DNA of 19,937 nucleotides from Clostridia bacterium (GTDB lineage Bacteria > Bacillota_A > Clostridia > Christensenellales > Aristaeellaceae). Both the position numbers and the translations under genes were made by a program. The notes beneath the pieces were generated by a model. The model made no database searches and was not told the DNA's origin. It saw only the letters and a program-made list of their open reading frames with translations. The stretch is from the NCBI GenBank assembly GCA_017518705.1, contig JAFWUC010000004.1:1-19937 (forward strand). Direction: 5' to 3'. Positions 1-5,730 of this stretch are shown here, piece by piece; position 1 is the first letter of the stretch, and the number at the start of each line of letters is the position of its first letter.

Positions 1-375
1 ACGTTTTCCTTTTCGATCGTATTCTAAACGTGCTTTTTGTACTTGTTGTTCGATCCAATTATCATAAAGCCTGTAATCAGGCATATGGTGTTCAATTTCG
101 TCAGGTAGATTCGGAGCTTTGTCAAAATAAAAACCAGTACCACCAATATGTACTCTATTACTATCTGTTTCCGTTAACCAACTTGGAACTTCCGTATCGG
201 TAAATACTTTTTATATATAAATATGGTCATAGCTATCATCCCAGCTAAAGTCCTGAAGCAATTCTACGTTTGCTCCCTGTTCTTTCCAATATGCTGATAA
301 CTTCTCACAAACAAGATTTGGGAAGCGATGCCTATTCCGTCTTAGAAGGTCCGCATCTATAATTCCAATCTTCAT
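1..375 (-). pseudogene. N-terminal part of a radical-SAM-like protein, interrupted by an in-frame stop and cut by the window edge
   Basis: Reading leftward from ATG at 375-373, the frame starts MKIGIIDADLLRRNRHRFPN and stays open for 54 codons to a TAA at 213-211. It then continues in the same frame with KVFTDTEVPSW, an IGGTGFYFDKAP-like segment and IEHHMPDYRLYDNW up to the window edge. From memory, this pattern matches the N-terminal part of a family of radical SAM proteins common in Clostridia and mobile elements, in which a 'Y-I-S-K-V-F-T' stretch is conserved. The TAA sits exactly where that serine is expected, so a single TCA-to-TAA change would explain it. The cysteine motif that would prove the radical SAM assignment lies outside the window. 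A GGAGACAGGA stretch precedes the start. The AT-rich codons differ sharply from the genes right of 2687. Family call moderately confident; broken state directly visible. Confidence 0.6.
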
Positions 376-542
376 TTATCCTGTCTCCATCTAAATGGAC
401 TATCAAGCTGTTGTGATATCCCTATTCTTATTAGACTACATAATACACTACAAAATATACTATAAATATACATTACATAATTCTAACATATCAATCTGAC
501 TTACGTCAAGCTATAATTGACATGGTTCTGTGAGGTGATGCT
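376..542. other. AT-rich divergent intergenic region
   Basis: This gap separates the start of the leftward radical-SAM-like gene from the rightward ribbon-helix-helix gene, so it must hold both promoters. It is very AT-rich, especially 430-490. A TATAAT-like element lies at 512-517 on the plus strand. I see no convincing leftward promoter and no RNA gene. Confidence 0.5.
489..517 (+). promoter_or_regulatory. Possible promoter and operator of the ribbon-helix-helix gene
   Basis: TATAAT at 512-517 would be the -10 element. The -35 region (TATCAA, 489-494, 17-base spacer) is a poor match. Within the spacer lies the inverted repeat TGAC-TTAC-GTCA at 497-508, and another TGAC follows at 518-521. 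Ribbon-helix-helix proteins often repress their own genes through short repeated half-sites, so an autoregulatory operator is plausible but unproven. Confidence 0.3.
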
Positions 543-545
543 GTG

Positions 546-749
546 ATGAAACAAGAAATACGAATTTCAAAGAAGTCCTCGCACAGAGGTGATGATGGCC
601 ATAAAGTGGTCTCTGTTCGTATGAAAGATGAAACTATGGCACGCCTCGATGAATTATCTATCGAAACAAACCGTAGCAGAAACGAATTGATTAATATGCT
701 TTTAGAAGCGGCACTTGATATTGTAACCATAGTACCGGAACAAGAATAA
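546..749 (+). CDS. Small ribbon-helix-helix (CopG/Arc-type) DNA-binding protein
   Basis: A 67-residue protein with a short basic N-terminus followed by a strand-helix-helix pattern: KVVSVRMKDETMARLDELS is the putative DNA-contacting beta strand plus helix A, and NRSRNELINMLLEAALDIV is the turn plus helix B. Such proteins bind DNA as dimers and act as repressors, antitoxins or plasmid/transposon regulators. The start is ATG 546, or GTG 543 directly before it; AGGTGA at 533-538 suits either. It is divergent from the broken radical-SAM-like gene, and its stop lies only four bases before the insertion sequence, so any downstream partner (for example a toxin) could have been displaced. No toxin gene is visible here. 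The fold call is good; the target is unknown. Confidence 0.7.
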   Translation: MKQEIRISKKSSHRGDDGHKVVSVRMKDETMARLDELSIETNRSRNELINMLLEAALDIVTIVPEQE

Positions 750-753
750 AAAC

Positions 754-766
754 CAAGAGCGGCCTC
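754..766 (+). repeat. Left terminal inverted repeat of the IS
   Basis: CAAGAGCGGCCTC is the exact reverse complement of 2656-2668. Imperfect similarity to the right end continues for some 40 further bases. It begins four bases after the stop of the ribbon-helix-helix gene. Confidence 0.75.
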
Positions 767-833
767 ATTCTGATATGCTTCCTTTTGAGGATACAGAAAA
801 AGAAAAACTGCACCTCAGAAGGGAGCTATTCTT

Positions 834-1523
834 ATGCGGAAGAGGAACATATCCCCTGAAAGACTTATTGAAGCAATAAAAGAATACATTGATGGAAAAG
901 GATCTTTCGATACGATTGCAGAGAAATACTGCATAGCGTACGAAACTATTCGAAATGCATATGAGCGATACAAGGAAAACGGCATATCAACATTCATAGA
1001 AACCAAGCATAATGCTGCCTATGCGGAAGAGTTAAAAGAGAAAGCAGTTATGGAATATTTACAAGGAGAAGGTTCGCAGACGGCAATTGCTGCAAAATAT
1101 GGTTTACGCTCAAAAAGTCAACTACAACAATGGATAAAAGCGTATAATAGTGGCAGAGGATTCCGACATAGAATGTCAGGAGGGAGCCGCATGAAAGAAG
1201 TACGCCCAACCACAGTTGAGGAACGAATTCAGATTGCCAAAGACTGTATAGCAAATGGCGGGAATTACGGGGAGACAGCCCTCAAGTACAACGTTAGCTA
1301 CCAACAGGTCTACCAATGGGTAAAGAAGTTCAAGGAGAAAGGCGACGCAGGCCTTGAAGATCGCCGCGGAAAGCGACTCAAAGACCAGACGCCCAGAACT
1401 CGAGAAGAAGAACTGGAGATTGAAGTTGCCAAGCTCAAGCATGAATTGTACATGACTCAGATGGAGCGCGATCTGCTAAAAAAATTGGACGAAATCGAGA
1501 GGAGGGAGGCCTATCGCAAGTAA
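834..1523 (+). CDS. IS3-family transposase OrfA (triple helix-turn-helix plus coiled coil)
   Basis: This 229-residue protein is the DNA-binding half of the transposase and would recognise the IS ends. Three helix-turn-helix-like repeats follow one another: about 8-50 (SFDTIAEKYCIAYETIRNAY), 62-110 (SQTAIAAKYGLRSKSQLQQW) and 125-175 (NYGETALKYNVSYQQVYQWV). The C-terminal part, about 188-225, is charged and heptad-like, as expected for the leucine zipper of IS3/IS150 OrfA. AAGGGAG at 819-825 is a good ribosome binding site. Simple IS3 OrfA proteins have about 100 residues and one HTH; IS150-type proteins are longer. The stretch CTA-AAA-AAA-TTG at 1476-1487 supplies the slippery site into orfB. 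Alone, OrfA of related elements acts as a regulator; fused to OrfB it is the transposase. Confidence 0.88.
   Translation: MRKRNISPERLIEAIKEYIDGKGSFDTIAEKYCIAYETIRNAYERYKENGISTFIETKHNAAYAEELKEKAVMEYLQGEGSQTAIAAKYGLRSKSQLQQWIKAYNSGRGFRHRMSGGSRMKEVRPTTVEERIQIAKDCIANGGNYGETALKYNVSYQQVYQWVKKFKEKGDAGLEDRRGKRLKDQTPRTREEELEIEVAKLKHELYMTQMERDLLKKLDEIERREAYRK
1478..1484 (+). promoter_or_regulatory. -1 programmed ribosomal frameshift site A_AAA_AAA
   Basis: In the orfA frame the heptamer reads (CT)A AAA AAA TTG, the classic X_XXY_YYZ pattern. Slipping back one base enters the orfB frame, which is open from here to 2410. A GGAG at 1463-1466, about eleven bases upstream, could act as the stimulatory Shine-Dalgarno-like element known from IS3-family frameshifting. 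OrfB has no ATG before 1598, 38 codons into the open frame, which supports frameshifting as the main route. Confidence 0.75.
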
Positions 1524-2410
1524 GGCAATCTCACCTGTACTTTGCTGTCAAAGAATGCGACGAAGAACATGAATATCCTATAGATCAATCCTGTAAGATG
1601 CTGAAGATTTCCAGGGCAGCTTATTACAGATGGGCAACGGGTGAACTATCTCCCAGAACAGCCGAGAATGAACGTATCGCTAATCTGGTTGAGGATATTC
1701 ATGAAAAGCATCCGGAGATGGGATATCGCAGGCTCAAGGATGAACTGGATCGGCACCACAACACCCATGTTAACGACAAGCGGATGCTTCGAATCTGTCG
1801 GAGCCGCAGGATTAAGTCAACGATTAAGTACAGCAACCACGGCTGCACCCGGCAGGGCAAAAATCCATATTATCTGGCGGACAATCTGCTGAATCGGGAA
1901 TTCAAGGCAGATAAACCCAACCAGAAATGGCTGACCGATGTGACTGAATTCAAATACTATGTTGGCATTGAAGTAAAGAAGGTTTATCTCAGTGCCATCC
2001 TGGATCTGTTTGACAGACGGATCGTCAGCTATGTGATCCGGGATACCAATGACAATCCGCTGGTGTTTAACACATTCCGGGCAGCAATTGTCGCAAATCC
2101 GGATGCGCATCCTCTGAGCCACAGTGACAGAGGATTCCAGTACACCAACCGTGCATTCCACCATATGCTGACCAAAGCCGGCATGACCCAGAGCATGTCC
2201 AGAGTTGCCAAGTGTATTGATAACGGACCGATGGAAGGATTCTGGGGCATCTTGAAGCGAGAGCGGTATTACGGAATACGCTTCACCGATAGAGCGAGCC
2301 TGGTCAACATGATTGAAGATTTTATTCAGTACTACAACACCGAACGGCTCCAGCGGAACCTTGGTGTACTCACCCCCATGGAAAAGCATGAGATGTATTA
2401 TGCAGCTTAA
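1484..2410 (+). CDS. IS3-family transposase OrfB (rve/DDE integrase domain), made by -1 frameshift
   Basis: This is the catalytic half of the IS3 transposase, which cuts and joins the IS ends. The frame is open from the slippery site. The first ATG is at 1598, giving a 270-residue version, but the residues before it (GLSQVRQSHLYFAVKECDEE) look like genuine OrfB sequence. An HTH_21-like region (ISRAAYYRW; HPEMGYRRLKDEL) is followed by the RNase H-fold integrase. Counting from ATG 1598, the triad is D114 (LTDVTEF), D177 (HSDRGFQYT) and E213 (MEGFWGILKRERYY), with 35 residues between the second Asp and the Glu. The family C-terminus is intact (YYNTERLQRNLGVLTPMEKH). It appears functional. No ribosome binding site is seen before ATG 1598, so the OrfAB fusion is the likely product. 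Confidence 0.88.
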   Translation: MGRNREEGGLSQVRQSHLYFAVKECDEEHEYPIDQSCKMLKISRAAYYRWATGELSPRTAENERIANLVEDIHEKHPEMGYRRLKDELDRHHNTHVNDKRMLRICRSRRIKSTIKYSNHGCTRQGKNPYYLADNLLNREFKADKPNQKWLTDVTEFKYYVGIEVKKVYLSAILDLFDRRIVSYVIRDTNDNPLVFNTFRAAIVANPDAHPLSHSDRGFQYTNRAFHHMLTKAGMTQSMSRVAKCIDNGPMEGFWGILKRERYYGIRFTDRASLVNMIEDFIQYYNTERLQRNLGVLTPMEKHEMYYAA

Positions 2411-2425
2411 GTGAGAATTGGCCCG

Positions 2426-2450
2426 GGAGGGCAGATCTATCTGACCCTCC
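2426..2450 (+). terminator. Hairpin directly after orfB
   Basis: GGAGGG-CAGAT pairs with ATCTG-(A)-CCCTCC across a two-base loop, 15 bases after the orfB stop. There is no T-run after it, so it is a weak intrinsic terminator at best, but it may block transcripts or protect the mRNA 3' end. Confidence 0.4.
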
Positions 2451-2563
2451 TTGACTGCCTTTCAGCACGCTGATGGCAGCCGGTCAAGGGTGGCCGCAGG
2501 TCACTTGCGAAGCCCTTGACTGGATGACAGCGGTGTGCTATTCCCGCATACCTTTCCTAAAGA

Positions 2564-2620
2564 AAATCTCTGGCAACCTTTGTTGGTCATCAGAGATTTC
2601 TTGTTCCGTTCTTGTTTTTT
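2564..2620 (+). terminator. Candidate terminator inside the IS right end
   Basis: AAATCTCTG (2564-2572) pairs perfectly with CAGAGATTT (2591-2599), and pairing extends further with one bulge. The loop contains a small CAAC/GTTG stem. A T-rich stretch follows and ends in TTTTTT at 2615-2620. The T-run is some 15 bases from the stem, further than in a strict intrinsic terminator. Confidence 0.4.
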
Positions 2621-2655
2621 ATTTCACTGTCCACTTGACGGGAAGCGGTTCATTC

Positions 2656-2668
2656 GAGGCCGCTCTTG
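2656..2668 (-). repeat. Right terminal inverted repeat of the IS
   Basis: GAGGCCGCTCTTG is the exact reverse complement of the left end at 754-766. It lies 18 bases beyond the stop of the convergent ThuA-domain gene. Confidence 0.75.
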
Positions 2669-2686
2669 TTATTTCTGTATTCTGAA

Positions 2687-3409
2687 TTATTCCCCGTCAA
2701 ATCCCGGCTTCTTTACGTTGGGCGCGTCGAGCTTTTCCATGCGGCAGTCGGGGTTGGCCCAGTGCACGGCGTTTTTGATGACCGTCTGCACGTCGGGGTT
2801 GTAATAGATGGGGAAGGTCTCGTGGCCGGGCTGGAAGTAGAAGATCTTGCCCGCGCCCCTGCGGTAGCACAGCCCGCTTCTGAACACCTCGCCGCCCTCG
2901 AAGCCGCCGATGAACACGGTCACGTCCGGCTCCGGCACGTCGAAAGGCTCGGCGTAAGTCTCCTCATGCTCGGAGAAGATGTACTTCTTGAGGCCCCGGG
3001 CGATGGGATGGGTGGGCTTGGCGACCCACACGCGCTCGAAGTCCCCGTCCTCGCGCCAGGACAGGTTGCAGCTGGTGCCCATCAGCAGCCTGAAGGGCTT
3101 GGAATGATGGCCGGAGTGGAGGAAGATCGCTCCCATGCCCTTGAGCACCGCCGCCTGCACCCGCTGGGCGACCTCGTCGGGCACCCTGTTATGGGCCATG
3201 TGGCCCCACCAGATGATGACGTCGGTCTTGTCGAGCACTTCGTCGGTGATGTCGTTCACGTTGTCCAGCGTCACGGTGCTGACGGATATGTCGTCCTCGC
3301 TCTCAAGGAAGGACTTGATGCAGCCGTGTATCCCCTCGGGGTACACCTTTCTTACCCGTTCCTCCGTCTGCTCGTGCACGAACTCGTTGTATATCAGGAC
3401 GTTTATCAT
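2687..3409 (-). CDS. ThuA-domain protein (trehalose-utilisation family)
   Basis: This 240-residue protein has the class I glutamine-amidotransferase-like fold of the ThuA family. Visible family motifs are an N-terminal VLIYNEFVHE, the TDVIIWWGHMAH segment (63-73), IFLHSGHHSKPF (95-106), HPIARGL (134-140) and the C-terminal FQPGHET (192-198). ThuA was named from trehalose catabolism in Sinorhizobium, but most members have no proven reaction; the substrate here is unknown. Its ATG directly follows the TGA of the PAP2 gene (TGAATG), and its ribosome binding site GGAGGTAA lies inside that gene, so translation is probably coupled. It is the last gene of the phospholipid cluster. The IS lies 18 bases past its stop and may have removed the cluster's original terminator. 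No signal peptide is seen, so it is cytoplasmic. Confidence 0.85.
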   Translation of the reverse strand: MINVLIYNEFVHEQTEERVRKVYPEGIHGCIKSFLESEDDISVSTVTLDNVNDITDEVLDKTDVIIWWGHMAHNRVPDEVAQRVQAAVLKGMGAIFLHSGHHSKPFRLLMGTSCNLSWREDGDFERVWVAKPTHPIARGLKKYIFSEHEETYAEPFDVPEPDVTVFIGGFEGGEVFRSGLCYRRGAGKIFYFQPGHETFPIYYNPDVQTVIKNAVHWANPDCRMEKLDAPNVKKPGFDGE

Positions 3410-4111
3410 TCAATTACCTCCTTCGGGCAATTTAGTCGCTTGTTTTCGGTCGATTTTTTTCCAGATCCCCAAAGACACCCACCAGCACACGAACGCCAGG
3501 GGGATGCCGGTCACGACGTCGACCACCACGTGCTGCTTTACCAGCAGCGTGGAAGCGCAGATCATCGCCGCGAACACGCAGAAGAACGTTTTGAGGCGGA
3601 CGCCCGTGGGCTTTTTCGCCCATTTGGTGAACATGGGTATGCACACCATCACGCTTAAATAGCAGTGCATGGAGGGCAGCAGGTTCATGGGGTTTTTGCC
3701 CCCGTCCAGCGCGTAGATTATCTTTACCGCCCAGGCGCCTATGCCGCGGATGGTCTCCGGTTCGGGCCTGACCATGGTGCAGGGGTATAAAATGAACGCG
3801 AATATGCACACCACCTTGCTCAGCGCGTCGGCGGTGAACACCCTTACGCACAGTTCGCGGCTGTCGGCGTACGCCCGCGTGAGCCCCCATACCCAGAAGG
3901 GGAACGCCAGCAGGTACACCCATATGAACACGGGCACCATGGGTATGCTGTCGTCCAGCGCGGAGGACAGCACCCGGGGCTCGCCGACGGTGAAGAACAT
4001 CGTGACGTAATAGCTGCTGATCTGCAGCGCGAAGGAAGTTATAAGCAGTATCCGCGCGCTGCGGGGCATGTTCTTTACGTAGTTTACGATAAAAGAGATC
4101 AGTTTTTTCAT
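3410..4111 (-). CDS. PAP2-family membrane phosphatase
   Basis: This 233-residue integral membrane protein has about six hydrophobic segments. It carries PAP2 (type 2 phosphatidic-acid phosphatase) signatures: NLLPSMHC at 143-150, with His149 as the conserved acid/base, and KQHVVVDVVTG at 192-202, with His194 as the expected nucleophile and Asp198. The arrangement resembles the inositol-phosphorylceramide-synthase-like branch of PAP2. Such enzymes act on lipid phosphates or transfer phospho-headgroups at the membrane. Lying between psd and the ThuA gene, it most likely acts on phosphatidate, phosphatidylglycerophosphate or a related lipid phosphate, but the substrate is inferred from context only. 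The start follows the psd stop by 15 bases. The ribosome binding site is weak: GGGAAGG overlaps the psd end, which again suggests coupling. Confidence 0.82.
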   Translation of the reverse strand: MKKLISFIVNYVKNMPRSARILLITSFALQISSYYVTMFFTVGEPRVLSSALDDSIPMVPVFIWVYLLAFPFWVWGLTRAYADSRELCVRVFTADALSKVVCIFAFILYPCTMVRPEPETIRGIGAWAVKIIYALDGGKNPMNLLPSMHCYLSVMVCIPMFTKWAKKPTGVRLKTFFCVFAAMICASTLLVKQHVVVDVVTGIPLAFVCWWVSLGIWKKIDRKQATKLPEGGN

Positions 4112-4126
4112 TCCGGTTTTTGCTTT

Positions 4127-4924
4127 TTACCTTCCCTTGAAGCCGACCACCTGGCCCTGTTTTACGGGCAGTTCCGCGTCCGTATCCAGCGGGAGCGTGA
4201 ACGTGCAGGCGTCTTTCGCAAGCAGTATCACTATCGTGGAGCCGCCGAACTCGAAGTATCCCTTTTCCTGCCAGCGGGTGAACGTGCCTTCCTTTACGTG
4301 GTTAACTATCCTGCCCACCAAAAGCGCCCCCACTTCCATCATCAGCACGCTGCCGAACACGGGCGTTTCCATAAGCGTCCATTCCCGGGTGTTCTCGTAA
4401 AACACGCCTTTGTGCTTGAGCGCGTTGGGGCGCACGGTGTGGTAAATGCCGGGGATCTGCCTGTGCCCGGATATCCGACCTTCGCAGGGGAAGATGTACC
4501 TGTGGTAGTCGGTGGGCGTCAGGCGGAACACCAGGCACTTGCCGCCGGAGAACCGCTGCGCGATGGGATCGTCCCTGAGCAGCTGCTGCACAGTGTACGT
4601 CCTGCCCTTTATGGGGAACACGCTGTCCTCGCCTATGTCGTAGGCGGTGAGCAGCCCGTCACAGGGGGACACCAGCGCCGAGGCGTCCGAAGACACGGGA
4701 CGCGCGCCTTTTTTGAGCCGGCGGGTAAAAAACGCGTTGAAGCTTTTATACCGCGCCAGCTCGGCCTCGTTTAGGTTTATATCGTGTTTTTTGACAAAGG
4801 TATTTACGAACGGCGCGGAAAGGCGGCTGTCCATGAGCCTGCCCGCCGCTTTGGAGATGAACGGCCGCGCCAGCAGCCCCGCCAGGAGCCTGCCCGGGGC
4901 GGAAGAATAAATATCCTCAAACAT
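4127..4924 (-). CDS. psd: Phosphatidylserine decarboxylase
   Basis: This 265-residue enzyme converts phosphatidylserine to phosphatidylethanolamine at the membrane. It is made as a proenzyme that cleaves itself to form a pyruvoyl group. The cleavage site is visible as FGGST (226-230), with Ser229 becoming the pyruvoyl of the alpha chain; this variant replaces the LGST of the E. coli enzyme. Asp89 (SPCDG) and His141 (TPTDYHRYIFP) match the conserved Asp-His residues of the self-cleavage triad. Length and the N-terminal FNAFFTRRLKKGARP segment suit full-length bacterial Psd. Its ATG overlaps the end of pssA by eight bases (ATGTTTGA), so the two enzymes of the same pathway are translationally coupled. 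Confidence 0.95.
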   Translation of the reverse strand: MFEDIYSSAPGRLLAGLLARPFISKAAGRLMDSRLSAPFVNTFVKKHDINLNEAELARYKSFNAFFTRRLKKGARPVSSDASALVSPCDGLLTAYDIGEDSVFPIKGRTYTVQQLLRDDPIAQRFSGGKCLVFRLTPTDYHRYIFPCEGRISGHRQIPGIYHTVRPNALKHKGVFYENTREWTLMETPVFGSVLMMEVGALLVGRIVNHVKEGTFTRWQEKGYFEFGGSTIVILLAKDACTFTLPLDTDAELPVKQGQVVGFKGR

Positions 4925-5558
4925 TTACGCCGGGGGCGGCCACTTTGCCGCCGAACAGAAGCACCAGCACGGCTATGCACGCGCCGATGAGCAGCATGAT
5001 AAGTATCCACCTGCCCCGGGGCTTTTTGATCTTGACCCGGGTCACGTTGAGCACCGCCGCGCAGATCATCACTACGGGGCTGAACCAGTTCGCGCCCAGC
5101 AGCGCCCCGGTCAGCGCCGCAAGGGGCAGTATGAGCGCGCTCGCGGTGACGGGCAGCCCGTCGTAGTATTCCCGGCGGCCCTCGTTTTCCAGCTCACGGT
5201 TGATCTCCTGCACGTTAAAGTACGCCAGCCTTATCACGCCCGCCAGCATCAGCATGCCGCCCGCGACCAGGCTCAGCGCGCATACGCCGCACAGGCACAG
5301 CATGAACATCGCCGGCAGGCAGCAGAAGCAGGCCATGTCGCACAGGGAATCTATCTGAACGCCGAAGCGCTTTGCGTTGTCGCTGCGCTTTTTGTCCGTG
5401 CGCGCGATCACGCCGTCGAACATGTCCGCAAAGCCGCACAGCAGCATGAATATCATCGACAGTTTAAAGTTTCCGTTTATGGCTGAAGCCGCTCCGCCAA
5501 GGGCGGACAGAAGCCCCAGATATGTCAGCACTACCGTGTAATTGTAATATCCTATCAA
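4917..5558 (-). CDS. pssA: CDP-diacylglycerol-serine O-phosphatidyltransferase
   Basis: This enzyme joins serine to CDP-diacylglycerol, giving phosphatidylserine, the substrate of the next gene. The CDP-alcohol phosphatidyltransferase signature is present: D45, D48-G49, A52-R53, then G66, D70 and D74, in FADMFDGVIARTDKKRSDN and FGVQIDSLCD. The gap between AR and G is longer than the textbook eight residues, as I recall in clostridial PssA. Several transmembrane segments follow. I place the start at TTG 5558-5556, with GGAAGG nine bases upstream, giving MIGYYNYTVVLTYLG, the usual N-terminus of this family and 213 residues in all. The frame stays open further upstream to 5894, but that would run through both divergent promoters and into the opposite gene. 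It is the first gene of the lipid cluster. Confidence 0.92.
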   Translation of the reverse strand: MIGYYNYTVVLTYLGLLSALGGAASAINGNFKLSMIFMLLCGFADMFDGVIARTDKKRSDNAKRFGVQIDSLCDMACFCCLPAMFMLCLCGVCALSLVAGGMLMLAGVIRLAYFNVQEINRELENEGRREYYDGLPVTASALILPLAALTGALLGANWFSPVVMICAAVLNVTRVKIKKPRGRWILIMLLIGACIAVLVLLFGGKVAAPGVNV

Positions 5559-5611
5559 CGTTTTCGCCTTCCAAAAAGTAATGGGCACATGCCGAAAAAC
5601 AGATATGCGAT

Positions 5612-5640
5612 ATTTTATCATACTTTTCGTGTTTGTACAA
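5612..5640 (-). promoter_or_regulatory. Promoter of the pssA-psd-PAP2-ThuA cluster
   Basis: On the minus strand TTGTAC (5640-5635) is separated by 17 bases from TAAAAT (5617-5612), with an extended -10 TG one base upstream. Transcription would start near 5604, about 45 bases before the pssA TTG start. It is back to back with the promoter at 5668-5696. Confidence 0.7.
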
Positions 5641-5667
5641 GACTGGCAGTGTAAAATTCCCCCAAGA

Positions 5668-5696
5668 TTGACACGGACCGCCCGCTCTGTTATAAT
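5668..5696 (+). promoter_or_regulatory. Consensus housekeeping promoter TTGACA-N17-TATAAT
   Basis: Both hexamers match the sigma-70/sigma-A consensus exactly, with the optimal 17-base spacer. The start point would lie near 5703, about 28 bases before the ATG of the MBL-fold gene. It may drive several of the co-directional genes up to the terminator at 13749. Confidence 0.9.
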
Positions 5697-5730
5697 ACTA
5701 TGATAGAGAAAAAGTGTTTTCGGGGGAGAC

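Larger units (their letters stand above)
2411..2655 (+). other. Non-coding structured 3' tail of the IS
   Basis: No convincing gene lies between orfB and the right IS end. The stretch holds three hairpins: a compact one at 2426-2450 (GGAGGG-CAGAT pairing with ATCTG-A-CCCTCC), a larger one around 2447-2490 (CCTTGAC...GTCAAGG outer stem with CTGCC/GGCAG and CAGC/GCTG inside), and AAATCTCTG/CAGAGATTT at 2564-2599. The second overlaps the edge of the first. GTCAAGGG near 2485-2492 can alternatively pair with CCCTTGAC at 2513-2520, so two mutually exclusive folds are possible. Confidence 0.55.
754..2668 (+). mobile_element. IS3-family insertion sequence (IS150-like organisation)
   Basis: The element is bounded by inverted ends CAAGAGCGGCCTC (754-766) and its reverse complement (2656-2668). 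A weaker match continues inward: after a 9-10 base gap both ends read GCTTCC and then a degenerate stretch ending near ACAG followed by an A-rich run. Inside are orfA (helix-turn-helix) and orfB (DDE integrase), joined by a -1 slippery site. About 1.9 kb is long for IS3 elements, which I recall as roughly 1.2-1.6 kb. The excess comes from a long orfA and about 250 non-coding bases after orfB. Flanking bases (AAAC on the left, TTAT on the right) show no target duplication, so the exact ends may be off by a few bases or the two flanks may have been rearranged. Confidence 0.8.

Noticed and set aside
546..749. Antitoxin of a toxin-antitoxin pair
   Set aside because: The fold fits, but no toxin gene is present: the IS begins four bases later on one side and the divergent gene is unrelated. 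The role is left as a regulator.
2666..3658. Plus-strand open frame of 330 codons beginning in the IS right end
   Set aside because: It is antisense to the ThuA and PAP2 genes and has no family motifs.
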